The notes: generated from the sequence alone by a model not told the origin. A stretch of DNA of 6,518 nucleotides from Vulcanisaeta sp. UBA163 (GCA_002496475.1 DAJV01000088.1:1-6518); one strand, 5' to 3'; shown: positions 1 through 5,898, counted from the first letter of the stretch. Made by a program: numbers and translations.

Positions 1-24
1 CCGCCCCAAAGGGCTGCTGCTCAT
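1..24 (-). CDS. Possible start of an unidentified downstream gene (partial)
   Basis: An ATG lies 5 nt beyond the leuB stop on the same strand and opens a frame reading MSSSPLGR up to the window edge. A GTGA element overlaps the leuB stop about 6 nt ahead of this ATG and could act as a weak ribosome binding site. The spacing would suit a cotranscribed gene after leuB. Eight codons are too few to identify a product or to prove that it is a gene. Confidence 0.3.
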
Positions 25-29
25 TTTTA

Positions 30-1046
30 TCACTGGGTTAATCGCTTAATGATCTCGTTGGTAAAGGATTCCGTGGTATAATTACCACCGAGGTCAGGGG
101 TGTGAATTCCAAGGCTTAGTGCATTAATTACTGCATTCTCGATGACTTGCCCAGCCCTAACATACCCTGCACCGCCAATCCTCTCTCCATACCACCTAAG
201 CATCCATGATACACTGAGTATCATCGCGGTTGGATTCGCTATACCCTTGCCTGCTATGTCGAAGGCAGCACCATGTATTGGTTCAAAAAGGGCCTTGTTT
301 TCACCCACATTGGCTGAGGGCGCAAGGCCTATGCTCCCCGTGATGTATGCAGCTAGGTCACTCAGAATATCCCCGTATAGGTTTGTTGTGACTATTACAT
401 CGAAGTCCTGGGGCCTCCTTACCAAGTCCATTACAGCAGAGTCTATGTACATGTCATTAATGGCTATGTCAGGGTAATCCCTAGCCGCAATCTCCCTGGC
501 CACGTTTTTGAAGAGTCCATCAGAGATCGTTAGCACATTAGCCTTGTGAACAATAGTGACCTTTTTACGCCTAGTCCTAGCCATACCTAGGGCTACCCTG
601 GCAATCCTCTCACTGGCCCTCCTGGTTATTACCCTAAGGGCTATTGTTGTGTCATTATTGAGCATGTACTCAGCCCTTATGTATACATCCTCCGTGTTCT
701 CACGTACAATGATTAAATCCACGTCATCCCTGACAGCCTTAACTCCTGGGTAGTTCCTGGCAGGCCTAATGTTTGCGTACAGGTCAAATCCCCTCCTTAA
801 CTTAACCACAACCTCACCTGCACTCTCACCAACAGGTCCCTTGAGTATCGCGTCAGAACCCTCCATAATCTGCCAATACCTGCTCGGCAGTGCCTCGCCA
901 TACCTCCTAACGGCATTGTCCCCAGCCTCAACATACTTTATATCAATGTCCAAGCCAAATTTAGACGCTGCCGCCTTAAGGACCTCCAGCGCGGACTTAG
1001 TTACCTCAGGGCCAACACCATCGCCCTCAATGACCGATATCCTCAT
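30..1046 (-). CDS. leuB: 3-isopropylmalate dehydrogenase (LeuB)
   Basis: LeuB oxidises and decarboxylates (2R,3S)-3-isopropylmalate to 2-ketoisocaproate with NAD+ in the cytoplasmic leucine pathway. The protein has 338 residues, a normal length for the isocitrate/isopropylmalate dehydrogenase family. Visible motifs are the N-terminal IEGDGVGPEV; the substrate region LKGPVGES (68-75) with Arg84, Arg94 (NIRPA) and Arg115 (VRENTED); Tyr122; Lys168 in VHKAN; and the metal aspartates Asp202, Asp226 and Asp230 (YGDILSD). The NAD site is HGAAFDIAGKGIANPT (258-273), where Asp263 favours NAD over NADP. The GPVGES loop and overall wording closely recall the Sulfolobus tokodaii enzyme, from memory. The ATG at 1046-1044 fits a leaderless promoter. 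Homoisocitrate dehydrogenase of the lysine pathway is a homologous alternative, but nearby leuA and ilvBNC favour leucine synthesis. Confidence 0.93.
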   Translation of the reverse strand: MRISVIEGDGVGPEVTKSALEVLKAAASKFGLDIDIKYVEAGDNAVRRYGEALPSRYWQIMEGSDAILKGPVGESAGEVVVKLRRGFDLYANIRPARNYPGVKAVRDDVDLIIVRENTEDVYIRAEYMLNNDTTIALRVITRRASERIARVALGMARTRRKKVTIVHKANVLTISDGLFKNVAREIAARDYPDIAINDMYIDSAVMDLVRRPQDFDVIVTTNLYGDILSDLAAYITGSIGLAPSANVGENKALFEPIHGAAFDIAGKGIANPTAMILSVSWMLRWYGERIGGAGYVRAGQVIENAVINALSLGIHTPDLGGNYTTESFTNEIIKRLTQ

Positions 1047-1064
1047 CAGGGTTAATTACATAGC

Positions 1065-1075
1065 ATATTTTTATG
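1065..1075 (-). promoter_or_regulatory. Candidate TATA box of leuB
   Basis: On the minus strand the stretch CATAAAAATAT starts 29 nt ahead of the leuB ATG. This is the same geometry as the cupin and HdrA-like genes and predicts a leaderless or nearly leaderless leuB transcript. The box is less canonical than the others and lacks the CTTAAATA core. Confidence 0.55.
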
Positions 1076-1103
1076 CATTGCCGGCCTATAGATACTACCA
1101 ATT

Positions 1104-1116
1104 AAACCTTAAATAC
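1104..1116 (+). promoter_or_regulatory. BRE/TATA promoter of the cupin gene
   Basis: AAACCTTAAATAC is a canonical archaeal BRE plus TATA element. TTAAATA begins 29 nt ahead of the ATG at 1138, so transcription should start at or next to the start codon. It lies back to back with the leuB promoter in a 91-bp gap. This site also decides the cupin start: the open frame continues upstream, but only over antisense leuB sequence. Confidence 0.75.
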
Positions 1117-1137
1117 TCACCGAGTTATCATTATTCA

Positions 1138-1485
1138 ATGGTCCTATTTAAATATGAGAACGGGAATTGGGAGAAACTTGGGGAATTGATTTATAGGAAG
1201 CACATGCACGGATCGAGGGTAACAATAGCCCAATTTAAGTTATTAAAGGGCTCCGTCGTTAATACCCATTCCCATATTTATGAGCAGGTTTCCATAGTGA
1301 TCAGCGGTAAGTTGAAATTCGTAGTGAACAACGAGACCTACATAGTCGAATCTGGCGATGTTGTGTATATACCACCAAACGCCGTGCATGGTGTTGAGGC
1401 CCTCGAGAACTCACTCGTCGTAGACGTATATTCGCCGATCAGGGATGACTGGTTGAGAGGTGAGGATAAGTACTTAAGATCATAA
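1138..1485 (+). CDS. Single-domain cupin protein, KdgF-like
   Basis: This is a 115-residue soluble protein with one complete cupin barrel and no signal peptide. Motif 1 is G38 SVVNT H44-S-H46 IY E49 Q50 VSIVISG; motif 2 is G73 DVVYI P79 PNAV H84. The likely metal ligands are His44, His46, Gln50 and His84, the His-His-Gln-His set known from KdgF-type cupins. The C-terminal DVYSPIRDDWL also matches that group. Bacterial KdgF converts 4,5-unsaturated uronates from pectin or alginate to the linear keto form. Nothing around this gene concerns sugar acids, so the substrate here is unknown. It is transcribed from its own leaderless promoter, divergent from leuB and converging on leuA with 30 nt between the stop codons. 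The fold is sure, the function is not. Confidence 0.85.
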   Translation: MVLFKYENGNWEKLGELIYRKHMHGSRVTIAQFKLLKGSVVNTHSHIYEQVSIVISGKLKFVVNNETYIVESGDVVYIPPNAVHGVEALENSLVVDVYSPIRDDWLRGEDKYLRS

Positions 1486-1515
1486 TTTTAAGGCATGGTG
1501 TAAACTCACCTGCGC

Positions 1516-2643
1516 TTAACCCAGTGTCTCCATTATGATACGCCTAATGTCCTCTTCAGATACCCTAAGGCCCTTATCGCCCATTTCCTTGATCCTCCTT
1601 AGTATTCTATTTACAATTTCATCACTTGGTTCAATACCCATGGACCTCAGTATGTATATCACTGAGTGCTTGCCGCTGTGTTTTCCAACAACGATCCTCC
1701 TACTCATACCCACATTCTCTGGGCTTATTGGTTCATAGGTCAATGGGTTCGAGAGAACTCCATGAACATGAATACCCGACTCATGGGAGAAGGCGTTGGC
1801 GCCAACAATCGCCTTATTTGGTGGTACGGGTATCCTAAACAACCTCGATACTAGATCAGAGGTCTCCTTAATCTTCTCAAACCTTATCCTAACATTATAA
1901 TTTAATAGGAACCTCACGGCAGCCGCGATCTCCTCAAGAGCAGCATTACCCGCCCTTTCCCCAACACCATTTATTGTACCATGCGCCTGATCCGCACCTG
2001 CCTCTATGGCCGCCACACTGTTGGCAACGGCCATTCCAAAATCATCATGACAATGAACACTTAGTAGGTAGTTACCCTTAACACTCTCCCTAATGAACCT
2101 GACTAAGGAGGCTATTTTACCGGGCCACATGATCCCAACGGTATCCGCAACATCAAGCCTATCAGCGCCTGCGTTAACAACCTCCTGAAAAACCCTGGCT
2201 AGGAAATTGAGGTCACTCCTTGTTGCATCCTCAGCGCTGAACTCCACGGTTAATCCATGAGACTTTGCATAACTCACAGCATCAACAGCGGCCTTAATCA
2301 CCTCCTCCCTACTCATCCTCAATTTGTATCTCATGTGTATATCTGAGGTCGCTATGAATATGTGCACGGCCTTAACATCAGCATCAATCACCCTATCGAT
2401 ATCATCCCTCCTTGTTCTGGATAGTGCAATTATCTCGGAATTATTAATCTCCCTGGCTATGGATTTAACGGCTTTGAACTCACCATCACTAACTATTGGA
2501 AAGCCAGCCTCTATTGAGTCTACACCTAACTCCTCCAGTTTTAATGCTATATTTAGTTTATCACTCGGTTTAAGGGCAACTCCCGGTGTTTGTTCGCCAT
2601 CCCTCAGGGTAGTGTCCAGTAACCTTACGTGCCTAGTTTCCAT
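1516..2643 (-). CDS. leuA: 2-isopropylmalate synthase, short form without regulatory domain (LeuA family)
   Basis: LeuA condenses acetyl-CoA with 2-ketoisovalerate to 2-isopropylmalate, the committed step to leucine. The 375-residue protein carries the DRE-TIM metallolyase signature LLDTTLRDGEQTPG (8-21) with Arg14 and Asp15, the EFSAEDATRSD segment (134-144), the metal histidines His197 and His199 in SVHCHDDFGMA, GTINGVGERAGN (222-233), and the subdomain motifs SHESGIHVHG (286-295) and VGKHSGKHS (319-327). Bacterial IPMS has about 500 residues or more; here the C-terminal leucine-binding LeuA dimer domain is absent. Short relatives include homocitrate and citramalate synthases, so substrate choice cannot be settled from motifs alone. 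The neighbouring leuB and the divergent ilvBNC favour isopropylmalate synthesis. The ATG at 2643 is the only start after an upstream in-frame TAG that preserves the signature with a normal leader. Confidence 0.85.
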   Translation of the reverse strand: METRHVRLLDTTLRDGEQTPGVALKPSDKLNIALKLEELGVDSIEAGFPIVSDGEFKAVKSIAREINNSEIIALSRTRRDDIDRVIDADVKAVHIFIATSDIHMRYKLRMSREEVIKAAVDAVSYAKSHGLTVEFSAEDATRSDLNFLARVFQEVVNAGADRLDVADTVGIMWPGKIASLVRFIRESVKGNYLLSVHCHDDFGMAVANSVAAIEAGADQAHGTINGVGERAGNAALEEIAAAVRFLLNYNVRIRFEKIKETSDLVSRLFRIPVPPNKAIVGANAFSHESGIHVHGVLSNPLTYEPISPENVGMSRRIVVGKHSGKHSVIYILRSMGIEPSDEIVNRILRRIKEMGDKGLRVSEEDIRRIIMETLG

Positions 2644-2657
2644 CCAGAACCCAGTTA

Positions 2658-2665
2658 CACCTCCC
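2658..2665 (-). promoter_or_regulatory. Shine-Dalgarno sequence of leuA
   Basis: The minus strand reads GGGAGGTG, a near-perfect match to the archaeal anti-SD region. It ends 14 nt before the leuA ATG, longer than the 4-6 nt seen in the ilv operon. It implies a leadered leuA transcript that starts upstream of 2665. Confidence 0.6.
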
Positions 2666-2702
2666 TGAGCAATCTAATCCACCATATTTAGGCAAGCGGG
2701 TG

Positions 2703-2719
2703 CTCTATTTAAGTGTTTC
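2703..2719 (-). promoter_or_regulatory. Candidate BRE/TATA promoter of leuA
   Basis: The minus strand reads GAAACACTTAAATAGAG, sharing the CTTAAATA core with the cupin and ilvB promoters. With the 29-nt spacing used elsewhere, transcription would begin near 2683, giving a leader of about 40 nt that includes the GGGAGGTG site. A second box, CCTAAATATGG (minus strand, 2683-2693), would start transcripts near 2662 and cut into that site, so I prefer the distal one. Confidence 0.5.
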
Positions 2720-2780
2720 CCTAGGATATAGATTAGCCATAAGGGGATCCTGGATCACATTACACTAATTACATGGGAGA

Positions 2781-2800
2781 AAAACTTAAATATTTTATAA
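2781..2800 (+). promoter_or_regulatory. BRE/TATA promoter of the ilvB-ilvN-ilvC operon
   Basis: AAAACTTAAATATT is a strong archaeal BRE/TATA element, nearly identical to the cupin promoter AAACCTTAAATACT, and is followed by a second A/T stretch (TTTATAA). Applying the 29-nt offset from TTAAATA (2786) puts the transcription start near 2813-2816, about 110 nt ahead of ilvB. No comparable TATA box is visible 25-30 nt ahead of the ilvB start itself, so the operon very likely has a long leader. Confidence 0.7.
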
Positions 2801-2808
2801 ATTGACTT

Positions 2809-2940
2809 ATGAATGATGAGGTGCTTTATTCTTTACGTATAAATGGAAAGAGGCGCTCCCACTCAAACTCATGGTTCGTGATGCACGGCATGGATGCATA
2901 CATGGCAATAATGGGTGGTATGGATGACTCGGGCAGTTGA
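2809..2940 (+). CDS. Candidate 43-codon small ORF in the ilvB leader
   Basis: An ATG at 2809 opens a 43-residue frame that starts MNDEVLYSLRINGKRR, ends MHGMDAYMAIMGGMDDSGS and stops 17 nt inside ilvB. The end is Met-rich, with five in-frame ATGs between 2881 and 2920. No family is recognised and there is no hydrophobic segment. Its ATG lies 4 nt upstream of the predicted transcription start, so either the start estimate is slightly off or translation begins at a later codon such as GTG 2821 or ATG 2881. An open run of this length can arise by chance. If translated, it would pass ribosomes over the ilvB start and couple the two. Confidence 0.25.
   Translation: MNDEVLYSLRINGKRRSHSNSWFVMHGMDAYMAIMGGMDDSGS
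2813..2842 (+). CDS. Candidate leaderless 9-codon leader peptide upstream of ilvB
   Basis: ATG ATG begins right at the transcription start predicted from the ilvB TATA box and encodes MMRCFILYV followed by TAA. Ile, Leu and Val, the end products of this pathway, are three of the nine residues, though not in a run. Leader-peptide attenuation of ilv operons is known in bacteria; I know of no established archaeal case. No obvious terminator/antiterminator pair is visible downstream, so the role is speculative. Confidence 0.22.
   Translation: MMRCFILYV
2914..2919 (+). promoter_or_regulatory. Ribosome binding site that decides the ilvB start
   Basis: GGTGGT ends 4 nt before ATG 2924. The identical hexamer ends 5 nt before the ilvC ATG, and GGTG precedes ilvN. 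An alternative GTG start at 2915 lies inside this element, which argues for the ATG at 2924. Confidence 0.6.
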
Positions 2941-4651
2941 TTTATTGATTAGGGAAATGGAGAACATGGACGTCAGGGAGGTTTTTGGGATTATTGGCGG
3001 GCAGATAATGCCGTTCTTCGACGCATTATATAATTCCAGTATTAAGGTTTATATGTTTAGGCATGAACAGGGTGCGATACATGCTGCTGACGCATATGGT
3101 AGGGTCATGAGGAGGCCCATGACTGTAGTAGTTACATCAGGCCCAGGCGCCACAAACCTATTAACAGGCCTTGCCAATGCCATGATGGATTCATCACCAT
3201 TAATTGCAATGACAGGGCAGGTGCCAACTACATTCTTCGGCAGGGACGCATTCCAGGAGACAGATATTGTTGGTTCCTCAATGCCCGTGACTAAGCACAC
3301 GTTCATGGTAAAGAAACCTGAGGATATGGTCCCCGTGTATAGGGCTGCCTATGAAATATCGATAAATGGTAGACCAGGCCCTGTACTCATAGACCTACCC
3401 AGAGACGCCCAGTTAATCGACATAGACCCGGGTACCACTAAGAGGAACATACGCGTATTCAAGAAGGTGCCTCCTGAGCCAGACCCCTCATTAATAGCCT
3501 ACGCATTGAAACTTCTCCTAACAGCCGAGAGACCAGTAATGCTTGTCGGTGGTGGCGTGTGCTGGAGTGGGGCCACTAATGAGGTCTTATCAATAGCCGA
3601 GTTAATTGGGATGCCCATAGTCACCACATTACTTGGTAAGAATTGCGTGCCCTACAATCACCCATTGGTTATGGGCCCATCGGGAATGCATGGTAGACTC
3701 GAGGCAGACGCAGCCATCATAAACGCCGACGTGGTGCTCGCTGTGGGCACGAGGTTTAGCGACAGGACCGTGGGTAACTTCAATGAGTTTAAGAGGGGTA
3801 GGAAGATAATTCACATAGATATTGATAGGAGTGAGGTTGGTAAGAACGTGAAGCCAGAGGTTGGCATTGTGGGTGATGCGAAGGCCGTGCTATCCATGAT
3901 GATCAAACTCATGCCTAAGGCCCTGGCGAGGAAACACGATGCCTTCATTAGGTGGTTAAGGGGCATTAAGGAGAGTTATGAGAAATATAGGAGTAAGGTT
4001 GATACTGATGGCTTTGCACCATGGAGAGTGCTCAAGGTTCTTAGGGAGGTGATGCCGCCGCACTCAATAACTGTAACAGGTGTCGGTAGCCATCAAATGT
4101 GGAGTGAACTTCATTGGGACGTGTATGTACCAGGCACATTCATAACCAGCGCGGGTCTTGGTACCATGGGCTTCGGAATACCTGCAGCCCTTGGCGCAAA
4201 AATTGCAAGACCGGATGTACCAGTCCTCGACATTGATGGTGATGGCTCATTCCAAATGACAATGCAGAACCTAGCCCTTGTCCGTGAGTACAATATACCA
4301 GTAATAATTACCATATTTGATAACTCAACACTAATGCTTGTGAGGCATTGGCAGGTCATGCTTTATAATAAGAGGATTATCGCCGTGGACTTCAACGTCA
4401 ACCCAGACTTCATGAAGATAGCCGAGGCCTACGGAATAGAGGGCGTGAGACCGGGTAACTATAACGAGTTGAGGAATGTTGTGACTAGGGCTGTTAGGGA
4501 TAATAGTGCAATAATCGTTGATGTGACTATTGATAAGGAGAAAGACTTTGTGTTACCTTTTGTACCATCAGGCAAGTGGCTCGAGGAGGTAATATTCCCT
4601 GAGAATTTCAAGGTTGACCTTAGGTACCCAGGTGATGGATATGGAGGATGA
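2924..4651 (+). CDS. ilvB: Acetolactate synthase (acetohydroxyacid synthase) catalytic subunit
   Basis: The enzyme condenses two pyruvates to 2-acetolactate, or pyruvate with 2-ketobutyrate to 2-aceto-2-hydroxybutyrate, using ThDP, Mg2+ and FAD. The 575-residue protein has the usual three domains. The N-terminal ThDP-binding domain has GIIGG (22-26) and the catalytic Glu48 in RHEQGA, followed by GPGATN (73-78). GRDAFQETD (106-114) is typical of acetohydroxyacid synthases. The central FAD/structural domain includes LVGGGVCWSGA (207-217). The C-terminal domain has the ThDP motif GDGSFQM (439-445) to Asn467 and LVRHWQ (472-477), whose Trp476 matches the Trp linked to 2-ketobutyrate preference and herbicide binding. 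ATG 2924 is preferred over GTG 2915 because of the GGTGGT site. It is the first gene of the ilv operon and overlaps ilvN by 11 nt. Confidence 0.93.
   Translation: MTRAVDLLIREMENMDVREVFGIIGGQIMPFFDALYNSSIKVYMFRHEQGAIHAADAYGRVMRRPMTVVVTSGPGATNLLTGLANAMMDSSPLIAMTGQVPTTFFGRDAFQETDIVGSSMPVTKHTFMVKKPEDMVPVYRAAYEISINGRPGPVLIDLPRDAQLIDIDPGTTKRNIRVFKKVPPEPDPSLIAYALKLLLTAERPVMLVGGGVCWSGATNEVLSIAELIGMPIVTTLLGKNCVPYNHPLVMGPSGMHGRLEADAAIINADVVLAVGTRFSDRTVGNFNEFKRGRKIIHIDIDRSEVGKNVKPEVGIVGDAKAVLSMMIKLMPKALARKHDAFIRWLRGIKESYEKYRSKVDTDGFAPWRVLKVLREVMPPHSITVTGVGSHQMWSELHWDVYVPGTFITSAGLGTMGFGIPAALGAKIARPDVPVLDIDGDGSFQMTMQNLALVREYNIPVIITIFDNSTLMLVRHWQVMLYNKRIIAVDFNVNPDFMKIAEAYGIEGVRPGNYNELRNVVTRAVRDNSAIIVDVTIDKEKDFVLPFVPSGKWLEEVIFPENFKVDLRYPGDGYGG
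4631..4634 (+). promoter_or_regulatory. Ribosome binding site that decides the ilvN start
   Basis: GGTG lies inside the 3' end of ilvB, 6 nt before ATG 4641. The in-frame ATG at 4635 would abut it directly, and the TTG at 4614 has no such site, so 4641 is the best start. Confidence 0.5.
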
Positions 4652-4922
4652 CTTCTTGATAGAGGTTATAATGAGTAATGAGGTTAATCAGTTCGATGCC
4701 GTGGTTAGGGCTATGAACGTGATTAGGAGGGGTAAGGTGATCATTAGGCACATGTCCATTGATATGAGCGATTCCGTGATTAGGGTTTCGATTAGGGCTA
4801 GGGGTGAGGAGGATGAGGTTAGATGGGTTTGTAACAAGCTTGATAAGCTTTACGATGTAGTAAATGTTAAATATATGCCTGAAGAAGTACACATGAGCAA
4901 AATGGTGGTTAGTAATGGCTAA
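4641..4922 (+). CDS. ilvN: Small ACT-domain subunit of acetolactate synthase, IlvM/IlvN-like
   Basis: This is the presumed regulatory or stabilising partner of IlvB. The 93-residue protein forms a single ACT-type beta-alpha-beta unit: FLIEVIMS, helix FDAVVRAMNVIRR (18-30), strand KVIIRHMSIDM, strand VIRVSIRA, helix EDEVRWVCNKLDKLYDV (57-73), strand NVKYMP. It lacks the second domain of the roughly 160-residue IlvH/IlvN form. The usual N-x-PGVL loop that helps bind valine is replaced by NEVNQFDAVV, with no Gly. The pattern VxRxxxVIRRG and NKLDKLYDVVNV resembles E. coli IlvM (VLRVVRHRG, NKLVDVAHV), the subunit of the valine-insensitive isozyme II. It overlaps ilvB by 11 nt and ilvC by 8 nt, so the three are almost surely translationally coupled. 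ATG 4635, adding two residues, is possible. Confidence 0.8.
   Translation: MEDDFLIEVIMSNEVNQFDAVVRAMNVIRRGKVIIRHMSIDMSDSVIRVSIRARGEEDEVRWVCNKLDKLYDVVNVKYMPEEVHMSKMVVSNG
4904..4909 (+). promoter_or_regulatory. Ribosome binding site of ilvC
   Basis: GGTGGT within the end of ilvN, 5 nt before the ilvC ATG. It is the same hexamer as ahead of ilvB, suggesting a common translation signal in the operon. Confidence 0.55.
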
Positions 4923-5898
4923 AATATATAAAGATAGAGATGCAGACCTATCAATACTCAGTGGTAAGGTAGTTGCGGTGCTTGGTTATGGCATTCAGGG
5001 CAGGTCATGGGCACTTAACACAAGGGATAGCGGCATTAAGGTAATTGTTGGTGTTAGGCCTGGTAAGAGCCTTGAACTTGCTAGGCAGGAGGGCTTCGAG
5101 GTTTACCCAGTTGATGAAGCAGTTAGGAAAGCCGACGTAGTAGCCGTGTTGCTACCCGACATGGTACAACCGAGTGTCTGGATGGGGGAGATTGCGCCAA
5201 ACCTTAAGCATGGCGCCACCGTGGTCTTCGCACACGGCTTCAACGTCAGGTTTGGATTAATAAAGCCGCCGAGCAATGTTGACGTTGTATTAATAGCACC
5301 CAAGGCTCCTGGAAAGGCTGTTAGGGATGAGTACGTCAGGGGTTGGGGAGTACCTGCACTTGTTGCTGTTCACCAGGACTTCACTGGCAATGCCCTTAAG
5401 ACCGCCCTAGCCCTTGCAAAGGCCAATGGATTTACAAGAACAGGGGTCATAGAGACTACGTTTGCTGAGGAGACTGAGACTGACTTGATTGGTGAGCAGA
5501 ATGTACTTGTTGGTGGTTTGCTGCAATTGTTGAGGTATGGCTTTGAGGTTATGGTTGAGCTTGGTTACCAACCTGAGGTGGCTTACTTCGAGGCTATTAA
5601 TGAGGCTAAGTTAATAATGGACTTAATATGGGAGAAGGGACTTACGGGAATGTTACTTGGTGTCAGTGAGACGGCCAGGTATGGTGGTTTAACAGTTGGT
5701 CCATACGTAATTAATGAAGATGTTAGGAGGAGGATGAGGGAGACTGCCGAGAGGGTTAGGAGTGGTGAGTTCGCCAAGGAGTGGGTTGCTGAGTATCAGA
5801 GGGGTACACCGAGACTTAATGAATTGCTTGAGCAGGTTAGGAGTAGCCAGGCCGAGAAGGTTGGTGAATTTTTAAGGCAATTAATGAGGAGTAAATAG
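4915..5898 (+). CDS. ilvC: Ketol-acid reductoisomerase, class I short form
   Basis: The enzyme isomerises and reduces acetolactate or acetohydroxybutyrate to the dihydroxy-acids of valine and isoleucine synthesis, using Mg2+ and NAD(P)H. The 327-residue length is that of class I enzymes. The Rossmann domain has VLGYGIQGRSWALN (22-35); His107 lies in FAHGFN and Lys130 in APKAPG. The all-helical knotted domain supplies the metal and substrate residues Asp190 and Glu194 (TETDLIGEQ), Glu226 and Glu230 (FEAINEA) and Ser251 (SETARYG). The cofactor loop VGVRPGKSLELARQEG (45-60) appears one residue shorter than the common VGLxEGSKSxxKA form, so NADPH over NADH should not be assumed. GYGIQGR replaces the usual GYGSQGH. 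It is the last gene of the ilv operon; a small inverted repeat follows its TAG stop at once. Confidence 0.95.
   Translation: MAKIYKDRDADLSILSGKVVAVLGYGIQGRSWALNTRDSGIKVIVGVRPGKSLELARQEGFEVYPVDEAVRKADVVAVLLPDMVQPSVWMGEIAPNLKHGATVVFAHGFNVRFGLIKPPSNVDVVLIAPKAPGKAVRDEYVRGWGVPALVAVHQDFTGNALKTALALAKANGFTRTGVIETTFAEETETDLIGEQNVLVGGLLQLLRYGFEVMVELGYQPEVAYFEAINEAKLIMDLIWEKGLTGMLLGVSETARYGGLTVGPYVINEDVRRRMRETAERVRSGEFAKEWVAEYQRGTPRLNELLEQVRSSQAEKVGEFLRQLMRSK

Larger units (their letters stand above)
2644..2923. other. Divergent leuA/ilvB control region
   Basis: This 280-bp region between leuA and ilvB contains no large gene. From left to right it holds the leuA ribosome binding site (2658-2665), two leuA TATA candidates (2683-2693 and 2703-2719), about 60 bp with no clear motif, the ilvB BRE/TATA box (2781-2800), a TTGACTTA element (2802-2809) that recurs upstream of the HdrA-like gene, and the ilvB leader (about 2813-2923) with overlapping small frames. 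An imperfect inverted repeat, AGGAT at 2723 and ATCCT at 2746, is too short to claim as an operator. Confidence 0.6.

Noticed and set aside
3..14. GCCC-CAAA-GGGC possible hairpin after leuB
   Set aside because: Only 4 bp, no T-run, and it lies in a possible coding start of the next gene.
769..1137. Open frame continuing upstream of the cupin gene, giving a 238-residue version
   Set aside because: The extension is antisense to leuB codons, has no cupin or other recognisable content, and the leaderless promoter at 1104-1116 points to ATG 1138.
31..1526. CACTGGGTTAA at 31-41 and its reverse complement at 1516-1526, at the 3' ends of leuB and leuA
   Set aside because: Both lie in coding sequence around stop codons and encode different residues; an 11-bp match in a window of this size is expected by chance.
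2813..2819. ATGATGA, a match to the C box of archaeal C/D box guide RNAs
   Set aside because: No CTGA D or D' box lies at a suitable distance downstream, so a guide RNA is not supported; the match coincides with the tandem ATG codons.
2915..2923. GTG start for ilvB, adding three residues
   Set aside because: The GTG lies within the GGTGGT ribosome binding site that serves ATG 2924.
4614..4640. TTG 4614 or ATG 4635 as the start of ilvN
   Set aside because: They would lie before or against the GGTG site at 4631-4634; ATG 4641 has the same spacing as the other operon genes.
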